DNA of 64,000 nucleotides from Malus domestica (GCF_042453785.1 NC_091666.1:29036501-29100500); one strand, 5' to 3'; positions 34,066-45,487 are shown, numbered from the stretch's first letter. Translations and numbers: made by a program. Notes: generated from the sequence alone by a model not told the origin.

Positions 34066-36864
34066 GCACCAATTATGTGCTTATTCTATGAAGTACTTTG
34101 GTTGCTTTTCCAGAATTTACTTGCATTTTTTATTAAGGGTTGGTTCCAAAAATATTTTCATAAAAAACGTTTTCAGTCATTTTAAAAAAAAAATCGTAAC
34201 GAACTCTATAATTGTGAAGCTTTTGCATTAGTACGTCTTGTGCAAGTATTACCTCCATAAATGATATGAATAATTAAGTAATGCGATCATTTTCTTTACA
34301 CTAAGATATTCTAAACTACTCAAATATATACAGATAAAGATTTGAACTACTCTAGCCAACCGACTTGATTCATATCAACAAAATACAATTCTTAGAACCT
34401 ATTCTCATGCGATCCTAAAATGAGCTCGAACAATTTCGGAAAACGGCTACATTTCTTCGGAGACTTGATAAATGATCCGGTGAAAATGATCAGAAAATTG
34501 TAACGCATACATTTTTACCGTATCATATTTATTATTATTTAGTTTCCGATTTGATAAGTGGACAAGACACTTAAAAGTGTGACACAATTGTGATGCATTC
34601 AAGAGCAAGCAACGCCAAAAATTCTTGACAACCATATGAAATCGGTTATTTCTGAATTTAATTCAAGCAAGCAAGCAATTAATTAGACCTAAAAATACTC
34701 GTGACAGAAGCACATGCATGTGCCCACAAAATCAAACCCCCTAAACCCCAAGTAGTAGAGATTTTTCAGTATGATCGTCATATGAAATGGTACATCGTGT
34801 GTCGCTATATAAATTCTGGGATATGTGTGTTAAAAAGTTAATAACTTATAAAAAAAATTTCACCACTTACATGAAAACACATGACGTACCACTCGCTTTT
34901 CCGTCACAACTAAAAAATTTTCTCCAAGTAGGCCCAACATATCATCCTTCCCTCAATTTTTCTCCGTTAAAATTTTTTAGCCGCAAACTTCGCCGGAATT
35001 GTTCAAATACGTGGCCCACCTGCTGACATGGCACATCGGTAACCGCCGCAGAAGCCACGTGTTTGAAAGACCCGTGGTGTCGGTCCAATATGCTCACTCG
35101 GGTTGCAATGGCAACGATTTTATTCCCAACCGACGATACGACTGCCGTCTCCATGAATCGTAGCCGTTGATTGTGGATGCGAGAGCAAGTGTTAGCCGTT
35201 GATTTTGAAGGGTGGGGACGGATCGAATTTTTTTTAATGAAAAGGTGCTGTGGCCAAAAGCAAACGACGTGAAGGGTCTTTGTCACAAGCATTTGAAAGG
35301 TCTTTGCATGTAACAAATTCATCATGAAGGATGTTTCAGACGAATAATATATTATTATATGTTAAATTTTCTTTATTATTAGATTAAATTGCAACGATAA
35401 TAAGAAATCTGTTTGATATAAATTACTTTTGATAAAAAGGGAAATGAGAGAGTAGCAAGCATAAGCGAGTGGAGATTTTTTCCGGACCTCTATATTTGAA
35501 GTCCAAAGACACGGAGATTTGAATTGTTGAAAAAAAAGAAATAGAGATTCGGACACTTGATTTATGTGAGATGGACCAATGAAAATCGGATGAGGTCAGA
35601 ATCTCCGAATCCGTCGGATAGAAAAATCCGAAGAAGATTACAATTCAGCATGAGCAAAGGCATGTGAGTGGAAATTACATGGCAACCTACACAAGCATAT
35701 GAAACTTTGCGATGAGGTGAGAGCTGCCATTTGGCATCTTTTTCTCAACCAATGGTTTCTTTGATCTGCACATGCTGGGAGCTTCCAATTTCCCATCAAG
35801 CAATATTTTCTTCTCAATTTTTTGTTGGAGTTCGATTCTCCCAAATTGGCTGCCTAATTTGTGGGCTTCCCCCAATCATCAAGTATGAAGGCTTTGTATG
35901 TGGTTCGTTGAGATTAAATGCTGTCAATAATTGATAATCGTTTACGTAATTGTTCTTAATATGCCAATTTTACGAGTTAAAAAGTCAAATTTTGCACATA
36001 GGTTTTTTTGTTTGGATGTACCACCGACAATTTTTTTGCATGAAGACTTGAAAGTCTGATTAGATTTTTTTTTTTTTAAACATAAGGGGATTACTCCAAA
36101 AACTAGCTCAAATTATTACAGATAGTTTGAGTCCTAGAGACTTCCATTGTAACCGAGTTCCAATCCAATTAGAAGGATTCTCAAAATAATGGTACCGAAG
36201 ATCTATATTATAGTTCCGATTGACAATGTCATCTGACACCATGTTCTTCTCTTGGTAGACATGCAGTAACTCTCATTCAGCTATGCGTGTCATAAGTTGT
36301 CCACACTAATCAATGATGATAGTCAGAGAATAAAATATTATTAATTAAACTAATCACTAAAGTTAAATCCATTTCAGTATATTTGTTTCCGTCCTTTTTA
36401 TTGAGTAAATAAGCGGGAGGGCATCGGACGAGAAAAAAAAAAGTAGGCAGGATCTTTTCCCAACAAAAAATCTTACAAGATGGTGAGGATGGGATAAAGA
36501 GGGACCAACATGGCCACTAATCACCAAGCAAATTCATTAATCTAGGTTAATTAGACAAAACATACCAATTATTAGAGATGTTGATCTAATTACGAGGCCT
36601 TTAAACCATTGGTTTGACAGAAGAGGGAAAGGGCAGAACCCTACCATGTTCATGTGGGGGCTATTTAGTGCTTCCATTTTGAGCCCTGATGTAAACCTTG
36701 ATACGAGCCCTTGATGGACCTTCCCACCCTACAAACTAGATAACATGAATGCTTCTTCAGCCAGCAGCTCAGTACTTGACTCATCAAACTCAATCCTATC
36801 AACTAATAAATTCAAAACAAGTGGTGGTTTTAAGGTTCATGTACAAAAAAGGTCCTGCGGATGC
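34066..36864. other. Intergenic, no gene recognised
   Basis: Directly after the solo LTR a MITE remnant (34080-34200) carries AAAAACGTTTTCAGTCATTTT, related to those at 1.7 and 8.9 kb. ORFs at 34942-35325 and 35638-35934 lack domain features. At 36065-36300 a segment following a poly-T run looks like a fragment of an old retroelement read in reverse, but no domain can be named. Confidence 0.35.
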
Positions 36865-37129
36865 CTCCCGGTTAGACCTGTAAACGGGTCGGGTTTATTG
36901 GGTTTGGATCGGGTTTCACCCGACCCGTTAATTTAACGGGTCACCCGAACCCAACCCGTTAAGTTAACGGATCACCCGAACCCAACCCGTTTCAACCCGT
37001 TTCACCCGTAAACCCTTTTTTCTTTTTTTCTTTTTTACATTCCAATACAAGGAGTTGCGACTTGGATTTCTTCTGGAACTATTCCCGGAGGCTCTCGAGC
37101 TCCTCTCTGCAATTTGAAGCGTCGCGAAT

Positions 37130-37330
37130 CCCTAATTGCGTGGAAGCTGTTCGCTAGAGACTCGGTCTGGAGGAGGAGCCACATCCGGATGCCGTTGGAG
37201 GAGTCTTCGAGAAGGGTCTGGATCCTCTGGAGCATGATGCAGAGCTCCTGGAAGCAGAGGATGGCGGAGTGGGAGAAGACGGCGGTGGAGCTGCAGATGA
37301 TGTCTTCGAAGAGGATGGAGATGAGGGTTG
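37130..37330 (-). pseudogene. Captured fragment of a plant U-box (PUB) protein gene
   Basis: Read on the minus strand the open frame gives LISILFEDIICSSTAVFSHS, then AILCFQELCIMLQRIQTLLE, then SSNGIRMWLLLQTESLANSF. This matches the N-terminal helical region of PUB-ARM E3 ligases as I know it (FQELYxVLQRIKTLLEDC, SxMWLL type). It lies inside the hAT element, ends abruptly on both sides, and has no U-box or ARM repeats, so it is a transposon-carried fragment. Confidence 0.7.
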
Positions 37331-37344
37331 ACCTGTGCGGCGCA

Positions 37345-37745
37345 GGAGGAACTGGTCCATGATGTGGATGATATGCAGGAAGAGATGATTCATGAAATCT
37401 ATGAGAAAGCTACTCAAGTATGTGCAATTTTGTTCAATCTAGTTTATTTGAAGTTTTCTTCGTGTTTGGATTAAAGCTCCATTTGTTAATTACTAGAGCT
37501 TGATGTCCTTTGCTTTGCTAATTGTAGGAACCGTATAAGACGTTCCATGGTGAGATGGTTGCTGCTAATGCTTGTATATCTGCAGCAGATAGTTTCTAGA
37601 AAGAAATAACCAATCAAGTCGAAAACAAAGAAGCTAGGGAATCCACTGAAAATTAGATGACAGATGAACAGAAAGCGCGAATGGAAGCTAATAGATTGAA
37701 GGCACTTGAGAAAGCTGCAGCTAGGCGCTGCCAATTGCAGGCGGC
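37345..37745 (+). pseudogene. Second captured gene fragment, with intron retained
   Basis: Plus strand. EELVHDVDDMQEEMIHEIYE, then KATQ, runs to a GTATGT donor at 37418. After an intron (37418-37527, ending TTGTAG) comes EPYKTFHGEMVAANACISAA with later TAG stops and MTDEQKARMEANRLKALEKA. The retained intron shows capture at the DNA level. I do not recognise the parent gene; the MTDEQKARxExNRxKAL motif resembles ones in DNA-repair and chromatin proteins. Confidence 0.6.
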
Positions 37746-38043
37746 TTGAGGTTCCGTTTCATGGTGTTTTGTCACATATGAGGTTGACCTGTGGAGGGAG
37801 CGGAGAATCCAGAGTGACCCAAAGCGGCTCGTGGGAGCATTTCCAATATAATTTATAACGGGTGCTAACGGGTTGTAACGGGTCTAACGGGTTGACCCAA
37901 AGTGACCCGTTATTTAACGGGTTGTTAACGGGTTCACCCGTTAACGACCCGACCCGTTAAGCATCCACCCAAATACTAATATTAACGGGTCGGGTCGGGT
38001 CGGGTTAACGGGTCGGATCCAAAATGCCAGGTCTACTCCCGGT

Positions 38044-38708
38044 ATAGAAAGGATAGCGAGTTTTCTACTCCTCTTGTATGCGTGAGTGAATTGGCAATCA
38101 GATGTTACGAATAACATATCAATGATAGACATACATCAATGCACTTCTACTTGACACCTATTTCAATGATAAACGGGTAAGCGAGTTTCCTACTCTTTTC
38201 TACCATGCGTGAATCAGTAGTCAGATGTTATGAATCATATACCAATGATAGGCATACGTCAATGCACCTTCACTTGACAGCTATCGTAATGATAAACGAC
38301 GATAGAAAGGATAGCGAGCTTTCTACTCATCTTTTTCGCCATGAATGAATCGGTAGTCAGATGTTATGAATCATATATCAATGATAGGCATACATCATTG
38401 CACTTCCACTAGACACCTATCGTAGTGATAAACGGCTACAGAAAGGATAGCGAATTTCCTACTCTTTTTTCCGCCATGAGTGAATCGGTAGTCATGTTAT
38501 AAATCACATATCAATGATAGGCATGCATCATTGCACTTCCATTTTGACACCTATCATGATGATAAACGGCTACAGAAAGGACATCAAGTTTCCTACTCTT
38601 CGTTTCCACTATGAGTGAATCGGCAGTCAGATGTTATGAATGACATATCAATGATAGGCATACATCATTGCACTTTCACTTGGCACCTATCATAATGATG
38701 AACGGCTC
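38044..38708. repeat. Minisatellite, five units of about 133 bp
   Basis: Units start near 38045, 38170, 38301, 38439 and 38573, each with GAAAGGATAGCGAG (or variant), TTTCTACTC, GTGAATCGGTAGTCAGATG, CATATCAATGATAGGCATAC and TGATAAACGGCTA. Spacing measured at the AGCGAG position is 125, 133, 136 and 134 bp. The array begins right at the right-hand target duplication of the Pack-hAT element. No coding frame runs through it. Confidence 0.92.
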
Positions 38709-38709
38709 G

Positions 38710-39050
38710 TCTCGTTGTGAACTTCTCTTGAGTTCTCAAACATAAGTTCCGAGTACCAGAATTCTAGTGAGGGAAAGAGGGAGCGAGGGAGTGTAAGATG
38801 TGTGAAATATATCACATAATCATATAAAGTCATGTGGCAGTCTCAAAACTATAACGTTTAAGTGTCCAGTCGCTAGACCTAATCATATCAAAACAATGTC
38901 TTGTTAGCTACTTAACTAAGGCATAATTACCACTCACTTTAATCTATAGGGCATGACTCAATCAAATGTCAAAACCTCCACGTGTTCAAATCATTACCAT
39001 CAATGCAAATCCTCTCTAATTTTGTTCACTTTTTGGGTGTTTCTTATGTA
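38710..39050. other. Short intergenic segment
   Basis: AT-rich sequence between the minisatellite and a MITE; nothing recognised. Confidence 0.4.
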
Positions 39051-39192
39051 AGTAGTGTTATTCACACACCCATTTTTACCTTCCATGCACCCTTGTTAAT
39101 TTTTTGTTGATTGATCTTCTTCAACTCATTTGATCTGACGATTAGAAATTAAGAAGAGTGAGAAATAAAAATGGACGTGTAGATAACACCAT
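39051..39192. mobile_element. hAT-type MITE, family A, copy 3
   Basis: 142 bp; ends AGTAGTGTTATTCACAC and the inverse of ATGGTGTTATCTACACG. Flanking octamers CTTATGTA (39043-39050) and CTTATATA (39193-39200) differ at one base. It shares CTCATTTGATCTGACG with the other copies. Confidence 0.75.
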
Positions 39193-39459
39193 CTTATATA
39201 TCTACTTTTTTCCCATTTTTTTCTTTCTTTTCCCCTTCCCAAATTGGATAGGTCTAGGTGTTTTGAAGTTTGAACACCAACAAAAGCAAAAATTATGCCA
39301 GCAAAGGTAAACCAGATTGGAATGGGCATCATGAAGGACTATATGTTCTAACATTATCCATATTTCTCCGTGTATCAAAGATTCAAAATACCCTATTCAG
39401 AACCAAAATCTAAGGAACCAATTCTTGAATTTAGTAAAAGTAAATAGTATTCTAAGATT

Positions 39460-39842
39460 TCGTTTGGTATCTAGGATTGGAATGAAACAAATAACCATCA
39501 AAATTCACGGCATATTGAAGGTAGGTGAGAATGAATTCTCATTTGATAGGATTACAAGGGGATTAAGAACGAGGGAAACTTCTTCCGTCTAATCCTACCA
39601 TTTCGGAGAGGATTGGAATTGATAAGTTCTCTTTTTGACCTCCTTGAAGGTAGGTGAGAATGAATTCTCATTTGATAGGATTACAAGGGGATCAAGAACG
39701 AGGGAAACTTCTTCCGTCTAATCCTACCATTTCGGAGAGGATTGGAATTGATTAGTTCTCTTTTGGACTTCCTTCAACATACCTTGAAAATAGAAACTTC
39801 TATATTCCAATCCAATCCAATCCTCTAAACCAAACGAGGCCA
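39460..39842. mobile_element. Inverted-end element with an internal tandem duplication
   Basis: The left end has CGTTTGGTATCTAGGATTGG and the right end is the inverse of GCCTCGTTTGGTTTAGAGG and GATTGGATTGG. Inside, a 129-bp unit beginning GAAGGTAGGTGAGAATG is repeated in tandem (39517-39645, 39646-39774) with very few differences. Non-coding. Confidence 0.75.
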
Positions 39843-39913
39843 AAACTAACTAAGAAACAATTATTCTTATAGTTCTAATTGCAATACATCTCTGTTCTCC
39901 TAAACATATACTT

Positions 39914-39970
39914 TACAACAACAACAACAAAGCCTTTTCCCACTAAGTGGGGTCAGCTATGTGAATCCTA
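39914..39970 (+). mobile_element. 3' tail of a SINE/LINE family
   Basis: (CAA)n followed by AGCCTTTTCCCACTAAGTGG and GGTCAGCTATGTGAATCC, a tail I associate with plant Au-type SINEs or their partner LINE. Only the tail is present. Confidence 0.5.
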
Positions 39971-41905
39971 AACATATACTTTATAAAAAAAAATTATGAA
40001 CATTAATATCAACCAAACTCACTTCAATTTCAAATGCAACTAAACTGAGTCGAAAAGATAAGCAAGATAACTTGAGTAAGTAAATAAATACTCAACCATG
40101 AATTACCTAGGACCCAAAATGAGGAAATAAGGATAGCTACTACTAAAACCAACAACAAAAAGATATAGCCATGAGCGAAGGATGAGTTGTCAAAAAGGAA
40201 GATGATCAGAAACACACCAGAAAGAAGTTCCGCAAAGTTAGGGAAGATCTCAAACATGAACTAAGTAGACATCTCCTAAGAACGACGAAATCACTTGTTT
40301 TTTGGTGTTTTCTTTTTTCTTTTTTGGTTTTTTTTTTTGGGGGGGGGGGGGGGGGGTGGGTCACTCTATCTGCAACCAAGCTAGGAAGGACAACTCAATA
40401 ATAACAAGCAAAATACATTTGATTCACCGGTGTAGTACACATTCAGCTTTGCTAAGAATGAAAGGATTCCCACTCAACTACTTGATCACGGGATAACAAC
40501 TTCGAATTTTGAAATCCCCATTTTTGTAGTTATCTCATTGCACAGCACCTATCACTAGCTCCTATACTAAACAATAAATCCCATATCATACAAGAAGACC
40601 TCCAAACAAATCAAACGTGTCTCTAATATTATGTGCTGTATTGAACTATGGAACAATTCCAAAGCACAACTGTGCCATGAAGTCAAGCATTTAGCCCAGC
40701 CTGTGTCAGGGCAGCACAAAGCACAAAGCATCTTACTTCCCCCCATACTCTTAGAGTTTATATTGTCTCAAGAGGGAAAATATACAAAGCCATTTCCTTT
40801 CTCTCATACCACAGGGGACTCAGTGGAACTTCCATTAAATGCAATGTTCTGTTGAACTGTTAGTAGATATAAGGCTCCCAACCCCATGCACATTGATAAG
40901 TGCATTAATGTTCAACTAATATATGAGTGTCAAAAAACCAATTCAGCAAAACCGGAAAGCACCAAAAGGACCACTAAAGAAGGATACGGTAGGGAAACCA
41001 AACTTTCAATTATCATGAATGCTAGCTTTGGGCCACTAAATATAGCTTATAAGTGTAAGAAAGTCTAATATGCTATCAAGGGAAGTAATCTTAACCTCAA
41101 GCATATAATCCAAAATGATGCACATTCATGTCATAAGATGTAAGCGTAGTCTAGGTATCTATCTCTAGGAACCTATCGTAATGTACCAACCTAGGAATGA
41201 ACAAAACCTGAGAGAAATGCACACATTAACAGTTATGGGACTTTCTAATGCTCTCATAGTATACATCCACAAAACTGGTTTCAAAGTATAACTTGCATCT
41301 CAAACAATCATTAAATGCAGTATATCAAAGTTCAGAAAGATGAACAACAATGAAAAAAAATCAAGAAACCTGGTGGGAGATTTGGATAATAACAGAGAGA
41401 GAAGTCAAATGCACGTGTTCTATCAGCAAGGTTATCTTTCATGTAACCTTATGATGACTACACTGCAATTAAGAGAGTATGAAATTAGAACTTATTTACA
41501 AATTAGGTAACACCGAAACTGAAACCTGAAAATTAGCACATATAAGCCATATACATAATCATCTGTGATGAAGCATGCATTCTTATCGTTAATGCACGAC
41601 AATGCTATTCTTCAACCATACTAACATGAGCATTATACATAAACATGATTAACTACACGTTATAAACATATATGCAAACCAAAATAAAGGAAGCAAATTT
41701 GATTTGTAAAATGAGATCGTTAATCCAAAAGTGTAATGAATCTTATTCTAAACTCAACAATGCTCACATTCTATAATTTAAGCAAAACAAGCTGATCATT
41801 CCATTCAAATTTCTCAGGCAATGCATAATAACTTCTAAATGTAGAACAATTTGGAGTTAACTGAGATTTCACAAAAATCTAAGCCTAAACCTGCTCACTA
41901 CCACA
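39971..41905. other. 3' flank of the mS38 gene and intergenic sequence
   Basis: A minus-strand ORF at 40030-40257 would encode two hydrophobic helices (IFLLLVLVVAILISSFWVLG) but has no recognised family and no supporting exons. A pure G run of 18 lies at 40339-40356. The part nearest 41905 is likely mS38 3' UTR. Confidence 0.3.
40339..40356. repeat. Poly-G run of 18 after a poly-T run
   Basis: A T-rich tract switches abruptly to 18 G; G-quadruplex formation is possible and the exact length is doubtful. Confidence 0.9.
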
Positions 41906-42325
41906 TCAAGCTCTGGACTTGCGGCGAAGACTCTTCCTGAGCTTCTTTAACTTATGCTTGTTCATCTTCTTCTTCCTCTTCTTCTTCACACTGTCAGCCC
42001 AAATCGTCCTTGCATCTTCGGACTCCACCTCGACAGCCTCGAAAACACCCATCCGCTCGAACCCTGCTGGGGAAATCTGATTTACGCAAAACCCAAATGG
42101 GAAATTGGGGAAAATGGGTAAGGAGTTGGGAGATTCAGCATTGTGGAAGCTTGTGGGACCAAATTGAGGAACTGGGTCTTCTGCGCAATCGGATTTGGGC
42201 GGGCCTAGATGGCTGTGGTGGGAAATACGAGAGGGTGTGGGTTTGGGGAAGAGATGGGTTCTGAGGGACACCGCTGTTCTCAGAGACGGTGCGTTTTTGG
42301 CGAGTTTGTGAACAAAGCTCGCCAT
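41906..42325 (-). CDS. Mitochondrial small ribosomal subunit protein mS38 (AURKAIP1/COX24 domain), 139 aa
   Basis: Single-exon minus-strand ORF. The first ~40 residues (MASFVHKLAKNAPSLRTAVS...) are rich in Arg, Ser and Leu with no acidic residue, as expected for a mitochondrial presequence. Residues 103-139 form the diagnostic basic tail: ARTIWADSVKKKRKKKMNKH followed by KLKKLRKSLRRKSRA, the COX24/AURKAIP1 C-terminal domain. The middle is poorly conserved in the family. mS38 binds the rRNA of the mitochondrial small subunit and is needed for translation of mitochondrial messages. An alternative, less likely reading is an unrelated lysine-rich nucleolar protein. The gene is divergent from CENP-X with about 950 bp between start codons. 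Confidence 0.85.
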   Translation of the reverse strand: MASFVHKLAKNAPSLRTAVSLRTHLFPKPTPSRISHHSHLGPPKSDCAEDPVPQFGPTSFHNAESPNSLPIFPNFPFGFCVNQISPAGFERMGVFEAVEVESEDARTIWADSVKKKRKKKMNKHKLKKLRKSLRRKSRA

Positions 42326-43275
42326 CTGGGGGCGGAGAGAGGCGGTGAAATTGACGGATCAGAAGCTGCTCCGTCGCGGAGTGACTCACGGTTGGGAGGA
42401 TTTGAAAAGCTTGATTTGCTATGGCGTTTTTGGTTATGCCGAAAAGGGTTTCATTTCGAAGTGGAGAATGGCGACTGCGGGCTGCGAGTCGCTAGAACAA
42501 GAAAGAGGCGACGACGTCGTTTGGTGAACAGAATGATGAGAAATGTTTTTCTATGTCCCCCGAACTTAGTGCCATATTCCAATTTGACCCCTGGTTTTTT
42601 TAGTCTCTCTCTTTTGGGACTTGATATTCTGTTTGAAACTAAATACATGGCAAGGGAGATTCGAACTTGTTGCATAGAAAGTACATTTACACTAGTCAAT
42701 TTGACTAAAGATGATTTGGCCACAGGTGGAATTTTTTGAATCGAAACCAAAAAGCGATTGAAATCGATGGAACCAATCAGCTCGGTATACCAAATTTTTG
42801 TTCGATTTTCTTACCTGACGGCCTGTCTAAGTATTGGATTTGTCCCTTAGAATTTTTTTTTTTATTTTTGAACAAATTTATTTTAATTTATTTTTTGGAT
42901 CATAGTCTTTTGAAATGTATTAATGTTTCATCTCACGTTAAATTTGTCATCTCTAGTATTAAATTACAATTCATATTTATTTATTTGAGCGATAAAAATT
43001 TAACAAAAAATTTGTGATAAATTCAAGCATTCGACTTAATTTATCGTTTTATGACGTATTGAGAATAAATTGTCACGTTTTAAAACATCATTATTCATGA
43101 TCAAATTGAAAGTCGCATAAACAAATCGAAAGAAGGTAGTAAGTTGAGGGTCATTGCACAAAAAACTTCTTAGGAGTGTAAACGACGCCGTCCTGTTCAA
43201 GTTGAAAAGAGCGCCAGCAACTTGGAACAAAAACAAAAAAAACACAAGAGAAGAAAGAGCGCCTGATTCTCTCCC
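42326..43275. promoter_or_regulatory. Divergent intergenic region between mS38 and CENP-X
   Basis: It serves as the upstream region for both genes. The palindrome-containing motif AAACGACGTCGTCG (minus strand, about 42508-42521) is about 185 bases before the mS38 ATG, and AAACGACGCCGT (43180-43191) is about 85 bases before the CENP-X ATG. ORFs on both strands in 42345-42750 are shadows or chance frames. Confidence 0.45.
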
Positions 43276-44114
43276 ATGGAGGAACACACATTTGAGCCTG
43301 TAAAACCCTAATTTCTCATCCCAATTCGCACTCAGAAACGTTCGATTTCGCTTCCTAACATTTTTTATTTGCATTTTTCAGGATCTAATTCACGCGATTT
43401 TCAAGATCGTCTGGTCCAGAAGAGCTCTCGGTTTGAATTCCCCGCCAATTTTTGTTCCTTCTGCTCCGTCAATTTCCAACTTCTTCTTTCTCATATGACT
43501 TGTCCATTTCTGTTTCTGTTTCCGTTTCCAGAGCGTCAAATGATCGAAGGCGCCGATGCGTTGGACGGCGAGGTACTAATTGTTCTTCCACATTTTCGTA
43601 AATTGATTGCTGTTAAATGTGGAAGTAATTTAGGGCAAGGAAGATTAGATTTCTGCCGTAGAAACCCTAATTTTGGGATTTACTGACATCAAACTTTGTT
43701 TGGTGCAGACCGGAGCTGGAACATCGAAGAAGAATCGCCCCACATCAGGTTTTAATCACATTATAGGTTTCACCAATTTTTTTGGGATTTTTTATTTGTT
43801 TGTATGTAATGTGATTTTTTATTATTGATGATTACTTTGTTCCGCGATTGCTATGCAGCCAATGGAAATGCCTTAAAATTGAGCTGTGAACTTCTCCGGA
43901 ACTTTACCACAGGTTCACACAAACTTTTGGTTGCTTAGTTGAGATTGGATGTGGTCAGAAGTTTTGTGTGTTTATTGTGACATTTTGAGAAGCATTTTGT
44001 GTCGTGGCAGAGGCTGTGCAGCGTGCTGCTACAATTGCTGAAGCGGAGGGCGTGAGTAAAATTGAACCAACTCACTTGGAGCGGGTTCTCCCACAGTTGC
44101 TTTTGGATTTTTGA
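43276..44114 (+). CDS. MHF2: Centromere protein X / MHF2 homologue, 103 aa, six exons
   Basis: Plus-strand exons are 43276-43299, 43382-43430, 43532-43572, 43709-43748, 43859-43912 and 44011-44114; every junction is GT-AG and phases agree (312 nt). The tiny first exon encodes MEEHTFEP, followed by DLIHAIFKIVWSRRALERQM in the first histone-fold helix. The C-terminal histone fold reads NALKLSCELLRNFTTEAVQR, then AATIAEAEGV and KIEPTHLERVLPQLLLDF, the family signature. CENP-X/MHF2 pairs with MHF1 (CENP-S) to form a histone-like tetramer that binds branched DNA, supports FANCM in crossover control and repair, and also belongs to the inner kinetochore CCAN. The length is normal. Small exons make it easy to miss by ORF scanning. 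Confidence 0.93.
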
Positions 44115-45487
44115 GGTATTCATGAGGACCCTAATCTTTTTTATTTATTTGTTTTGCTACTTTTCTTTTGGTTTTCTTATGTTTTATAATTTCATTTGAA
44201 TCCTTTGCAATACGGATGCATTATTGGAAAGTAATGCACTTTGATAAGTGGTGTAACTTGAGATAAGACAGCATTCATACGCTTGACCCAAAGGCGGCCC
44301 TCACATCAGCTTTAAAGTAGTTCCCACAGAAACTGATGTCTTGATGTTTAGATTTATGTTTCTCTGCTACCGTATGATTCACATGTCGAACCCAAGAAAT
44401 TTCTATTTGATTTTCATACTGTCCATGTAAAAAATTTATAGATATTAACAGGGCAAGTGGATTTTATACCTACTGAAATTCATACTGCTTAAATTCTTTT
44501 GTCCATGGTACATAAAAACATGTTTTCGTTGCTCGAATGACTGGAGTTATATACTTTGCCTTTGAAATTGGAGTTTTATGTTTTGTATTCAATTGTCTCT
44601 GGCATCATATGGTGAACCCAAGAATTTTGTATTTGGGTTTTGTTCATATTAAGGTAAACCTGTAGATAGTGATATCCATACTGATTAGAATACTTTTCTT
44701 ATGACGGAGAAATGAGATAAGGATCCAAAAGAAATGGCTGAAAATGAACAAGGCAATGAAAAAACACTTACGTGGGGAAGTTGATTGGTTGCTTCCTAAA
44801 AAGCACTTTTCTTTTCTATAGGGATGGTAATGGAATGCCTTTACATGGGACCTTCATTTCTATGGAGTGCACTTAGATGGACTCTGATTTTCTTAGTGGA
44901 AGTTCTGTTTTGTTTTGAAGCATGAATCTGAGGAAGCATGTCTATTGATAATTTGACTGCCTGCGTTTTGCTTCAGGTTCCAAAACTTGGCGAACTAAAA
45001 CAAGAGTATGGACAGTAATATTCTCGGAGGCATTGACAATAAGGTTGTTTCATTGGAACCAAACCTCGTATTAGATGTTTGTTTGCTGCTATGAACTCAC
45101 TTTGTAATTTTTAAGCTAGAATCCTTGAATTTCTGCTGGAAATCTTGGGAGTGGGAGTTTAGGATATGCATGATCTTTGGTGTACTGTAAATCTTCGTTG
45201 AATTAGTATAAGTCTAAACGACAAATTGCCCCTCATTCCTCTCGTCTTTCACTCACTTAACTAGCTCTGCTAGGTGACCGGAGACGGGATAGGTACAGAT
45301 GAGCTCTGTGGAAGATAGGCAGGGGTAGCACTTTAAACAATGTTGGAATATCGTTTGAAGGGGAACACAATATTTTCTTATTCGTCGTGCTATTTTACAT
45401 CATCACTTTCATTGAGAATACATATTTGATACAATTAATCTAGTAGGATTCCTGTTGAAAACAAACATGAAACATATAGTTGGATAC
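44115..45487. other. Convergent intergenic region, CENP-X and SOBIR1 3' flanks
   Basis: Two minus/plus transcription units converge here. The first part is likely CENP-X 3' UTR or an alternative 3' end; a TTTTGCTTCAGGTTCC acceptor-like site near 44968 and following AGTATGGACAGTAATATTC may represent a spliced 3' UTR. No other gene is seen. Confidence 0.4.

Larger units (their letters stand above)
36873..38035. mobile_element. Pack-type non-autonomous hAT element with captured gene fragments, 1,163 bp
   Basis: Termini TAGACCTGTAAACGGGTCGG and the inverse CAGGTCTA are followed inside by dense AACGGGT/ACCCGTT subterminal repeats on both ends (36888-37015 and 37858-38020). A perfect 8-bp duplication CTCCCGGT lies at 36865-36872 and 38036-38043, so the superfamily is hAT. 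The middle is of different composition and holds pieces of two host genes. There is no transposase. Confidence 0.93.

Noticed and set aside
38044..38708. Coding tandem-repeat protein
   Set aside because: Unit lengths vary by non-multiples of three and stops occur in all frames.
40030..40257. Small hydrophobic minus-strand protein
   Set aside because: Two predicted membrane helices but no family resemblance, no exon partners and a repeat-rich setting; AT-rich DNA readily gives such ORFs.
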